Assembly: GCF_900112485.1 (NCBI RefSeq)
Contig: NZ_FOMG01000003.1
Span: 124,001 to 188,000 of the forward strand
Direction of reading: 5' to 3'
From: Clostridium uliginosum
GTDB taxonomy: Bacteria; Bacillota; Clostridia; Clostridiales; Clostridiaceae
Length of the DNA: 64,000 bases
Part shown: piece after piece, positions 9,727-17,679 of the stretch
Position numbering within the stretch: the stretch's first letter is position 1
Layout: each line of letters starts with the position of its first letter
Notes under the pieces: generated by a model
The model's database searches: none
Seen by the model: only the letters and a program-made list of their open reading frames with translations
Told to the model about the DNA's origin: nothing
Made by a program: the position numbers and the translations under genes

Positions 9727-9780
9727 TGTTGTCGCGAAACAAAGTTAGAAAATAACTTTGTTATTAACTTAACAAAAAGA
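9727..9780 (+). mobile_element. Possible right end of a second, older Tn7-like element
   Basis: Four bases beyond the left end, TGTTGTCG (9,727-9,734) is followed by CGAAACAAAGTTAGAAAATAA, which resembles the inverted form of the left-end site (GAATAAAGTTTGATCAAAA). A second AAAGTTA / TAACTTT palindrome lies within it. This is what a right end abutting the newer left end would look like after two insertions at one attachment site. Sequence similarity is partial, so the call is tentative. Confidence 0.4.
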
Positions 9781-9806
9781 ATATAATATTTAGTAGTATA
9801 AAATTA

Positions 9807-9846
9807 ATGAAGGAATATTTATCAATATTCCTTCATTTTTTATTGT
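9807..9846 (+). terminator. Rho-independent terminator
   Basis: ATGAAGGAATATT pairs with AATATTCCTTCAT around the loop TATC and is followed by TTTTTATT. It would stop transcription entering from the helicase unit. The remaining bases to 10,072 are AT-rich and show no gene. Confidence 0.7.
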
Positions 9847-10072
9847 ACGAGGAAATCATAGAATTTTTGAAGCTGAAAAATCTGATTTAATCGAGATTTA
9901 GAACTGTTTCCGTATTAAATTATTAACAGGAAAAGTTAGAGTGATTATCTTGAATGTGTTGCAACGAATCACTTTGTTATAGTAAGAAGTACTAATTGTT
10001 ATCAAACAATGGTTGGATAATGAAGAAATTGATGGTAAAATTATCGTATGTTATTTTAAGGAGGATTGTGTA

Positions 10073-11041
10073 ATGTATGAGGACTTAGATAAGTTAATTA
10101 AAAATATGAAAAATAATCCTATAAGGTATATAAGTTTAATTATACTTTTAGGAATAGTAGTTCCATTATTTATCCAAACTCCATATTGGATTGGAAACTA
10201 TTATTTATTAATTACTACAGATTTTAAAGCATCGGATATATTATCATTTTGGGGAAATTTTTTAGCATTTATTGCTACAACAACATTAGGAGTATTAGCA
10301 TTATGGCAAAATAAAATAATTCAGGATAAGGCTAATGATGAAAATAAAAAGCTTCAAGAACAGAATGACAAATTACGAGAGCAAGATATTGAAAGATATA
10401 AGTTGGAGATTATATCTAAGTATTACTCAAATGTTATGTTTTGTGATGATATTCAAATAAGGACAAAAGTCATTCAACAGATGACTGAAGAAACTAGAGA
10501 AAAATATAATGAGCAAGTTTTATATAAAAAAGACGATTTTAATGGTAGCGTTTTTGATACTATAGAAGTGAAATTTATCTTAAAACTATTAAATCAGCAT
10601 GTTCCTCAAAGTATAAAAATTAATGGGATTACATTACGCTATAATGGATGTTCTAGGAAAGATGAAGATAATGTGATTAATGGTGGTGAAAGCATAAGAT
10701 TACTTCCTCGTAAAGAATATTTCTCACCATTAAGTATTAATAAATATAAAAAATTTAAACTATCAGCTACACTTTGTATAAACAATATTACAAATGAAAA
10801 TAATGCAAGAAATTATACTGAGATTCAAAGCAAAGATATAGCAATAAAAATTGAAAAAAGTACACAAATTTTTATAGTTATTGATTTAAGTATAAAAAAT
10901 CCATTTAATATTAATACTACTGCTTTATATATAATTTCATTAAAAAATACAAATGAGATTGATAATAATAACTTTTTGAAATTTAAAATAGAGGACATTA
11001 CAATGCAATTAGTTGGATTAAATATGGAAATTAGAGGGTAA
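10073..11041 (+). CDS. Two-TM membrane protein with cytoplasmic coiled coil
   Basis: 322 residues from the ATG at 10,073, which has AAGGAGG about ten bases upstream; an in-frame ATG at 10,013 lacks such a site. Two hydrophobic segments are clear (YISLIILLGIVVPLFIQT, ~22-39, and FWGNFLAFIATTTLGVLALW, ~57-76). A heptad-rich, Glu/Lys/Gln coiled coil (~80-115) and a ~200-residue mostly beta C-terminal domain follow. This membrane-anchor, coiled-coil, sensor layout is common among phage-defence effectors, and the gene sits in transposon cargo. No catalytic motif is visible and I do not recognise the family. Confidence 0.6.
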   Translation: MYEDLDKLIKNMKNNPIRYISLIILLGIVVPLFIQTPYWIGNYYLLITTDFKASDILSFWGNFLAFIATTTLGVLALWQNKIIQDKANDENKKLQEQNDKLREQDIERYKLEIISKYYSNVMFCDDIQIRTKVIQQMTEETREKYNEQVLYKKDDFNGSVFDTIEVKFILKLLNQHVPQSIKINGITLRYNGCSRKDEDNVINGGESIRLLPRKEYFSPLSINKYKKFKLSATLCINNITNENNARNYTEIQSKDIAIKIEKSTQIFIVIDLSIKNPFNINTTALYIISLKNTNEIDNNNFLKFKIEDITMQLVGLNMEIRG

Positions 11042-11301
11042 CAGTATAATGGTTTACTATTATCTTTTTTATTATATATATATAAGTTTAAGCGTTGTGC
11101 TAATTTTCATATTACAAATTCTTGTAATATAAAAATGCGCAAAACATACTTGAGTAAAATTTAATAAATTTTAACCAAATAAGATATGTTTAATTTGGCC
11201 TACATGTATAGTATTTCCTGTAATTGTGTTTAATACAAATGAGAGATTATGAGCAAGTATTTTCAGAGTAATTCTGAGCATTAATTCCCATTTGGTTTTA
11301 G

Positions 11302-12090
11302 CTAAAACAATTGTTCAGCTAATTGTGAAAAACTAGTTTCAACTCTCCGACGCACCTTTGACAAGGCATTTCGAAGTCGTTTTTCTAATGGAGTTTTGTT
11401 ATTCTTTCTCTTTAAGGATAAGAATAAGATTTCTTCTTCTTTAGCTAATGATTCTTTAAGCCCATTACTAATGTATCATTTATCTGCTAATATATTTATA
11501 GAAGTATTTGTTTGAATGAGTTCAAATACAGCATATCTATCATCAAGATTAGTAGTATTTAAAAGAAAATCTGTTATAAAACCATCGGTAGTAACTAAAG
11601 CATGAAGTTTTAATTCAAAATAAGTTTCTTTTTTAAAGCACAATAGCTATAAGTTGATATATCTTTAAATAATTTATTAAAGTAAGCTCTTCCCAATTTG
11701 TATACTGGGATAGGCATATTATCAATAATTCTAGTATCATCATCTTTAAATATTGGTAGACTAGAAAAATATTTTTGGATTTCTAAAATTACTCTATATA
11801 AATTTCTTTTAGTTTTATTAAGTCTTACTCTATAACAAATATCAGGAAATAAATTTGTAAAGTTCTTTTTAATGAAATAGAATCAGGCTTTTTCAGAATC
11901 AATTGTAAGAGCTTCGCTTATGATACTAATTGTTATGATTTGGGAGTCTGAAAGCTTAGATTCTGAAATATTTCTTCTGTTTTTTATAGAACTAGGTATT
12001 ATTTCATTGTAAACATCGTCAATTAACACAAAAGAAACTGTAAAAAAATCTTTTAAATCATCAATTAATAATGTCTTAGTAATATTTGCT
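11302..12090 (-). pseudogene. Decayed IS982-family transposase
   Basis: Translated on the minus strand, the pieces read in order LIDDVYNEIIPSSIKNRR, SKLSDSQIITISII, DNMPIPVYKLGRA, YFELKLHALVTTDGF and RRRVETSFSQLAEQLF before a stop at 11,302. This is the IS982 transposase order. Damage is plain: TGA in place of Trp in the EKAWF box, a one-base frameshift in the CALKKETYF region, and TGA in the ADKGY box. Nothing is expressed as a full transposase. The 5' end at ~12,090 runs directly into the TIR-gene remnant. I could not place intact terminal inverted repeats; 11,042-11,301 shows no gene and may hold the distal end. Confidence 0.82.
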
Positions 12091-12597
12091 CTATCAGATA
12101 ATTATTATAATAGTGTTGCTTGCATGAATGAAATGGGAGCGACTTGGGTAAATTCAAAGGCATATTTCACAATGTTATTACCATTTTTTCAATTTAGTGA
12201 AGTAAAAGGTGCTATTAACCCAATGAAAATAAGTTTTAAAATAACTGATAAGTATAGATTGTATGAATTTAAAAATTATATTATTAAATTATTTAATCTT
12301 ACTCAAATTGATGAAATTATTTGGAAACAGGATAGGGATAAATTTTTAATAGAGGTTGAAAAAATAAAAGAAAAGAATAAAGATAAATCTTCATTAATTA
12401 AAGAAGAAATTAGAAGTGTAAGAAAAGGAAGGAAAGCGATGTTGAAATTGATGTCGTGATTTCTAATTTAGGGAAGGAAGAAATAGTATGCAAGGCAATG
12501 AAATTTATCTTATCTGATAATTATGGTAATATGGCTCAAATATATGCAGATGATACTTTATTAGATAATTTAATAAAATATATAAGTTCTAATTAAT
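12070..12597 (+). pseudogene. TIR-domain protein, 5'-truncated and frameshifted
   Basis: Reading in frame from 12,070 gives VIFALSDNYYNSVACMNEMG, the beta-strand plus S-x3-C-x2-E segment of bacterial TIR domains, where the glutamate is the NAD+-cleaving residue. LPFFQFSEVKGAINP follows, also typical of the TIR C-terminal end. The N-terminal part of the domain is missing; the IS982 remnant occupies its place. The frame continues to 12,459 and stops, but the next frame (~12,425-12,597) continues with SDVEIDVVISNLGKEEIV and ends in a TAA, so there is at least one frameshift. TIR proteins deplete NAD+ in Thoeris, short-Ago and related defences; this copy is almost certainly dead. Confidence 0.65.
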
Positions 12598-13020
12598 AAA
12601 ATTCATCTATTTGGAAAACTAGCTCGTTGCAATTGCTAAAGGTACAGATTCAATTTAGATGAACAAACTTTTTTAGAACATATATATTCTGATGAAAGAA
12701 GAAAAATAACTTTTAAATTATCTAATGAAAAAAATAAATTTAACCCAAGAAGATATAAAGAAGGAAATATAAATAGTTCTTGGGCTAATAGATAAGAATC
12801 ATAGCGAAAGATGGACAATCCTTGTAGAAAGTAATAAAACCTTGTTTAAATATTTATATTAACAAAAAATTATAGGTGGTCAGTAAACAGATATGAAGAA
12901 AATGATAAGTTCTTTATGAACCTATTTAGTGATGAAGAAAAGATGAAATTTGTAATGAATATGATGGCAGAAGTTATATTTAAAAAATCAAGATGATAAA
13001 GACTTTGTTTATGGGAGCGT
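12598..13020 (+). other. Decayed coding remnants between TIR fragment and abiGi
   Basis: No intact gene. Short open stretches are visible, for example one near 12,655-12,795 rich in charged residues and one near 12,868-12,996 (containing YEENDKFFMNLFSDEEKMKF) that ends in two stops. They look like broken pieces of one or more former cargo genes, but no family can be named. Confidence 0.4.
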
Positions 13021-13030
13021 GTAAATTACA

Positions 13031-13855
13031 GTGGAGAATAAAAACATAATACAAGTAAAAGAAGCAAAAATAGAAGAAAAAATTCCAGAATCAAAGCAAA
13101 GTGCGAATGTATTGTTCAAATTTATGACAGATCTAAAGTATTTAAGAGAAATACTAACTAATAAAGCTATTATACCTAGATATTACGAAGAAAGTATAGA
13201 ATATTTAGAAGTAGATGAATTAGAAAAAATAGTATTTCCAATGGTATGTTTTTGTGATATTAATGTCTCAAGATTAAGTGAACATGTTGAATACTACGGA
13301 AAATTTGGAATTGGATTAAATAAAGAATGGGGAATTAAAGAAGGAGTCCAATGCATAAATTATATTAATGCTAATTCAGCAATAAGAAATGATTTTACAC
13401 ATATTTTTGCAAAAGCCTATAATGAAAATGTGGAGGATAATAATTTAGAAGAATACAATAATTATTTATTAAGCAATTTATTATTTATGAAACCTATAGT
13501 TGGAGAAATGTTTAGAAATGGTAAATATGACAACAAGAATTTTACTGATGAAAAGGAATGGAGGTATATTCCTAAAATTGATGATACAGATAAAATACAA
13601 TTAATTATACCTCCAATATATGTTGGAAATCCTAATGTATATAACACATATTAAGAAGGATTAAAAAGGTTAAAACATTTGTGGTTAACTTTTGGGTACG
13701 ATGATATAGAATATTTAATGGTTTCTACAAAGAACGATAGAAAGCAATTAATTGATTTTATAATAAATGATAAAACAATTAATTGTAATATTGAAGAGAA
13801 GTATGAATTAATATCAAAAATAATAGTTTATAATGTAATTAATAAGGATTGGTGA
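13031..13855 (+). pseudogene. AbiGi-family abortive-infection antitoxin, interrupted by one in-frame stop
   Basis: From the GTG at 13,031 the frame gives 207 residues with the AbiGi hallmarks: KFMTDLKYLREIL, then PMVCFCDINVSRLSEH, YGKFGIGLNKEWGI and a DEKEWRY segment. A TAA at 13,652-13,654 stops it, yet the very same frame continues for 66 more codons (LTFGYDDIEYLMVSTKND ... NKDW) to TGA at 13,853, giving the C-terminal part expected for the family. So this is a ~274-codon gene with a single nonsense codon. AbiGi is the antitoxin-like half of a two-gene abortive-infection module; the partner begins six bases later. Whether the 207-residue product still works, or the stop is read through, is unknown. 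Confidence 0.68.
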
Positions 13856-13860
13856 TATAA

Positions 13861-15054
13861 TTGTTTGCAAATTTTAAAAAAGCATTTAAACAAGAAGAAG
13901 AAACAATGTATAAGATTCCTGAAATAATATTAGAAAATTTAAATGATAAATTGTCAGATCGATTTGAATATATTCAGGTTGGCAATGATATGTGCACTAT
14001 TATGTCAAAAGAAAAAGAAGTTGAAATTAAAGCGAAGTTAAAATTAAAAAATATGGAAGGAATAAAAAATACTGGAGAAGCAATTGAGTATCTATATAGA
14101 ACTCAACAAGAAGTTGAGATAGCTGGTAAAAGTATTGAATTAGATGGTGTTAAATTTGATATCAATGAATTAATAAAAATGCCATTGAGAAATAAAAATT
14201 TTAATGATTTAAATGGTAAGCTTATTTTAAAACCTCATCCATTCCCTAAGCCATTTAAATTGATGGTTGGATATGGTGATAAAAATATAGAAATGTTATT
14301 TCAAAGACAACCATATGCAGATTTACATAAAATTTTATTCAAATCTATTGATAGAAAATCACTAGTAATATCATATATTGTTGATGAAGTTATTGGAAAT
14401 ATGATAATTAATGTTTCTATACATATTGGTGAAGCAGAAAGTGTAGAAGAAATAGTTGAAATCTCCCGAATATATAAGTGTTTTATGAGTGGAGAAGGTA
14501 GAATAGCAGATATAAACTTAAATAGAGGATTTGATAATATTACTGAAAAAGATGGATTAGATTCATTGATAGAATTTTGGAATAAAGTAGATTTAATATC
14601 AAAGGAATTGGGGATTCTTTTTAATCCTAAAAGAGATATTTTAAAAAAAGATGTTAATTTAGTTGAAAGATTATATAGATGCTTTGTTAAAGATAAACCA
14701 TATAAAGAAATTGTTGACTTGGAGAATTTAACTGTTAAATGTTCAACGGAACTTGATAAAAAGCAGTTTATAAATAAGGATGGACTTGTATTGGAGATTG
14801 TAGATCCTAAGACCTATGAGTTGTTAGAAGAAAAATTTGATATATATACAGTAACAACATGGTGTAATGTTATGGTAAAAGATGCTGAATTAGTAGATAA
14901 AAAAAATTGGGAGTATAAGTTTATAATGGATACAGACTCTGATAAAAAGATATTTAGAGTTATTAAATACTTTAAAAATAAAGAAGATGCAGAAAAATAT
15001 AGAGAAGGTTTTTCAAGAAATGTTACAGACTTAGAGAATGTTGAACTTATATAA
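13861..15054 (+). CDS. AbiGii-type abortive-infection toxin-like protein
   Basis: 397 residues, intact. It begins with TTG at 13,861, five bases after the abiGi stop, a spacing typical of coupled translation. The N-terminus (FANFKKAFKQEEE...YKIPEIILENLNDKL) and overall length fit the large partner that accompanies AbiGi proteins (AbiGii toxin family 2). The protein has no membrane segment or signal peptide; the last ~110 residues form a separate alpha/beta domain (TVTTWCNVMVKDAEL...). Biochemical activity of this family is not clear to me. Context, with a preceding AbiGi-like gene inside Tn7-like cargo, is the main argument for phage defence. Confidence 0.6.
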   Translation: MFANFKKAFKQEEETMYKIPEIILENLNDKLSDRFEYIQVGNDMCTIMSKEKEVEIKAKLKLKNMEGIKNTGEAIEYLYRTQQEVEIAGKSIELDGVKFDINELIKMPLRNKNFNDLNGKLILKPHPFPKPFKLMVGYGDKNIEMLFQRQPYADLHKILFKSIDRKSLVISYIVDEVIGNMIINVSIHIGEAESVEEIVEISRIYKCFMSGEGRIADINLNRGFDNITEKDGLDSLIEFWNKVDLISKELGILFNPKRDILKKDVNLVERLYRCFVKDKPYKEIVDLENLTVKCSTELDKKQFINKDGLVLEIVDPKTYELLEEKFDIYTVTTWCNVMVKDAELVDKKNWEYKFIMDTDSDKKIFRVIKYFKNKEDAEKYREGFSRNVTDLENVELI

Positions 15055-15218
15055 AACATATTAATGATATGATGTGGGATTTTTTGAATTATAGATAAAA
15101 AATTTATTAATATATAATTTTAATGTAGATTTATAACAAAGTTATACCGTTTAAATAAAGTTGTATTAAAATTTCTTTGAATCGATTAAATATTCTTAAA
15201 GTAATAAAATTTGAATAT

Positions 15219-15304
15219 TTTTAATCAAATTTTATTATAGAAATAAATACAAGCCTAAAGCAAAAGAATAATATTTTAATCAAACTTTATTTAAAACCAA
15301 CGCA
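15219..15304 (+). mobile_element. Second Tn7-like left-end array
   Basis: TTTTAATCAAACTTTATTT (15,274, followed by AAAA) and a weaker copy at 15,219 are 55 bases apart, the same motif and spacing as sites two and three of the array at 9,627-9,716. The last copy is followed by CCAACGCA and then GTTGT, the pentanucleotide that also follows the first array. A third, degenerate site may lie at ~15,150-15,185. It marks the distal border of the second cargo block. Confidence 0.6.
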
Positions 15305-15370
15305 GTTGTTGTTTACTACCAAAAAACTCATTCAAAAAAATAAAGATGTTCAAATAGAAAAAAAGTTGTT

Positions 15371-15423
15371 CAAAAAAAGAGAGAGAAAATCAGGAATCAA
15401 AGCCTGGCTTTCTCTTTTTTTAT
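15371..15423 (+). terminator. Rho-independent terminator beyond the element border
   Basis: AAAAAAGAGAGAGAAA pairs with TTTCTCTTTTTT around a nested AGG...CCT loop. The A-run and T-run make it usable on both strands. It lies outside the second left end. Confidence 0.65.
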
Positions 15424-15587
15424 TGAGAAAAAATTGAGATGAATGATTGAGAAATGGAGGTTTTAGGCCTAGGGTTTTGAATGATTTTTTTGCGGGAACA
15501 TCTAGACAGAGATTGGCCAATTTTATATGTTTTAAAAAGTTTTTAAAATAAAGTTGTATCAAATATAAATAATAAATAAATTTATGA

Positions 15588-16021
15588 AGGCGCTGTATCA
15601 TAATACAAATCATTTAATGATATGATGTATATTCAAAAAAAATAGAAATAACATTTGTGGAAGAAGCATTGAAAAATAAGCTTAGAGTTTCTTCATTTGA
15701 AGTTGTTCCATAAATGATTGTCCTAATGCATATTAGGAGCAATCTTTTATGGGCACAACTTTAAATGTTAGAAACTTTTAGGCATATAAAACAAAATAAC
15801 AAGTCAGTATGCTAGTCTATTTTGAGTCATACTACGTCAGTAACATTAGCTAATAGTCTACTATTGGCTAATATTACTTCCTTGTCTGACTCAAAATATA
15901 CGTCACATCTTTGACTTGTTATTTTGTTTATATGCCTTAGCGAAATTTTTCTAGTCTTCTTTAATAAATGTTATTTCTATTTCTTTGTTATTACTTCACT
16001 TAATAATTCCGAGACAGTCCC
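15588..16021. repeat. MITE-like element A, copy 1 (interrupted by element B)
   Basis: Ends read GGCGCTGTATCATAATAC and, inverted, GAGACAGTCCC. The interior is one long imperfect palindrome with AAATAGAAATAACATTT arms. Copy 2 at 33,094-33,370 has the same sequence in the opposite orientation. Without the nested 162-base insert at 15,778 it would be ~272 bases, matching copy 2. No coding sequence. Confidence 0.8.
15778..15939. repeat. MITE-like element B (AGGCATAT family), full copy nested in element A
   Basis: TTAGGCATAT at the left and ATATGCCTTA at the right, with AAATAACAAGTCA / TGACTTGTTATTT subterminal arms and an internal palindrome. The empty site is visible in element A copy 2, where the flanks join as GAAACT-ATTA-GCGAAA in the same orientation. 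This shows that B inserted into a TTA/TA-type target after A was already present. Confidence 0.8.
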
Positions 16022-16091
16022 TTTGATGTTTTTTGAAGTGATAATTAAGTCATAAGAGGAAAAACAGATCATATTTACTTAAAATATATAT

Positions 16092-17666
16092 CTAATCCAA
16101 TTTAGCAGTCAAAATCCAAACAAATTTATTCATTTGTTGGTAGCTTACATTGAAACCTTCGGATTCAAATAATTCAGTTAATACTTCATGAGTTGTATAA
16201 AATTCAGTTTCAAGGTCATGTGCCAGAGATGTGAAATTTTTATTATATGCATCTTTTATTATAGATTCTTTGCTTTCAATAGAATCATACATAGTATCCG
16301 TAATAATTATAGTTCCATTATTTTTTAACTTGCTTTTTAATAATTTAATTGATTCTTTTTTTTCAGAGTCTGTAAGATGATGAAATGCATAACTAGTTAT
16401 AATAGAATCTATACTATTATTATCAATAGGTAATGATAAAAATGTTCCTGATAAAAATGATATAGAAGGATATTTTTCTGTAGCAATATCACGCATTTTA
16501 GAATTCGGCTCAATACCGATGGTATTATAACCTGCTTGGGCTGAAACCATAGTTAAGTTTCCAGTTCCAGCACCAATATCAAGTACTGTGGCGCCTTTAT
16601 ATTTTAAAATATGCTTAACAGTTTCATTTAATACTTCAGTGTAATTTTTAAATACTTCTTCATATTCACCATCTTTCATAGAAACAGTTTCATCATATTT
16701 ATCTGCCCAATCATCAAACAAAGCATTAAAACGGAAATCTGATAAATTCATAGAAAAATCATATAGATTTTGACTAAAATATCTATCACTACGGTCTGGC
16801 AATATAGCAACAATATTAATTTTCCCCTTTGCCTTATATGCTTGTTTTACAGCACCAGCAACAGCAGCACCAGATGATGAACCAGCTAAAACACCTTCTT
16901 TTTTAGACAAAAGACGTACATAATACATTGCTTCATCATCAGAGATTTTTTCAACATCATCTATATAGCTTTTATCAAAGATACTAGGAATAAAGTGATT
17001 TCCGATTCCTTCTACTTTATAAGTACCTTCTTTACCACCACCTAATATTGAACCAATTGGATCACTTAAAACAATTTTTATATTAGGATTTTTTTCTTTA
17101 AGGTATGAGGCAATTCCCATAATTGTTCCACCAGAACCAGCACCAGCAACTAAAACATCAATTTTACCATCTAATGCATCATAAATTTCTTTACCAGTTT
17201 TTCTATGTGCAGTTACATTAGCAGGATTGTCAAATTGTTTTGCCATAAAGCAGTTTGGAATTTGTTTTGCTAGTTCGGTTGCCTTTGCAACTGCACCTTC
17301 AATTCCTTCTGCAGAAGGAGTCACAATAAGTTCAGCTCCAAGAGCCTTCATTAATATTTGCTTTTCTATAGAAAATTTTTCGGGAATTACAATTATTAGA
17401 CGATATCCTTTTTCAAAAGCAGCCATAGCAAGTCCGATACCAGTATTTCCAGCAGTTGCTTCTATAATTGTATATCCAGGCTTCAAAAGACCTTGTTTTT
17501 CAGCAGTCTCCACAATTTCTATTCCTATACGGTCCTTTATGCTTCCACCAGGATTTAAATATTCTAATTTAGCAAAAATATTTACATTACTATTTGGTAA
17601 AATATGATTAAGTTTTAATAATGGTGTATTCCCAATTATATCTCTAATATCATCTATATAATGCAT
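16092..17666 (-). CDS. mccA: MccA (O-acetylserine-dependent cystathionine beta-synthase) fused to a SAM methyltransferase
   Basis: 524 residues, about 220 more than MccA/CysK proteins. Residues 1-~305 are a complete fold-type II PLP enzyme: NPGGSIKDR with the PLP lysine, EATAGNTGIG, AGSGGTIMG and SSSGAAV, ending in ILPDRSDRYF. Residues ~320-524 are a class I methyltransferase with FDDWADKYD, motif I VLDIGAGTGNLT and HHLTDSEK, like the UbiG/YrrT protein that is a separate gene in the Bacillus yrrT-mtnN-mccAB and C. acetobutylicum ubiG-mccB-mccA operons. The enzyme half makes cystathionine from homocysteine in reverse transsulfuration; the methyltransferase half probably supplies the SAM-to-homocysteine branch. 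AAGGAGG supports the start; mccB ends 13 bases upstream. Confidence 0.88.
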   Translation of the reverse strand: MHYIDDIRDIIGNTPLLKLNHILPNSNVNIFAKLEYLNPGGSIKDRIGIEIVETAEKQGLLKPGYTIIEATAGNTGIGLAMAAFEKGYRLIIVIPEKFSIEKQILMKALGAELIVTPSAEGIEGAVAKATELAKQIPNCFMAKQFDNPANVTAHRKTGKEIYDALDGKIDVLVAGAGSGGTIMGIASYLKEKNPNIKIVLSDPIGSILGGGKEGTYKVEGIGNHFIPSIFDKSYIDDVEKISDDEAMYYVRLLSKKEGVLAGSSSGAAVAGAVKQAYKAKGKINIVAILPDRSDRYFSQNLYDFSMNLSDFRFNALFDDWADKYDETVSMKDGEYEEVFKNYTEVLNETVKHILKYKGATVLDIGAGTGNLTMVSAQAGYNTIGIEPNSKMRDIATEKYPSISFLSGTFLSLPIDNNSIDSIITSYAFHHLTDSEKKESIKLLKSKLKNNGTIIITDTMYDSIESKESIIKDAYNKNFTSLAHDLETEFYTTHEVLTELFESEGFNVSYQQMNKFVWILTAKLD

Positions 17667-17679
17667 TTAAAAATCCTCC

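Noticed and set aside
15055..16091. Attachment-site gene of the Tn7-like element at the mccA side
   Set aside because: Tn7-type insertion places the tnsA-side (right) end next to the target gene, which is outside the window to the left; the mccA fusion gene lies at the distal end.
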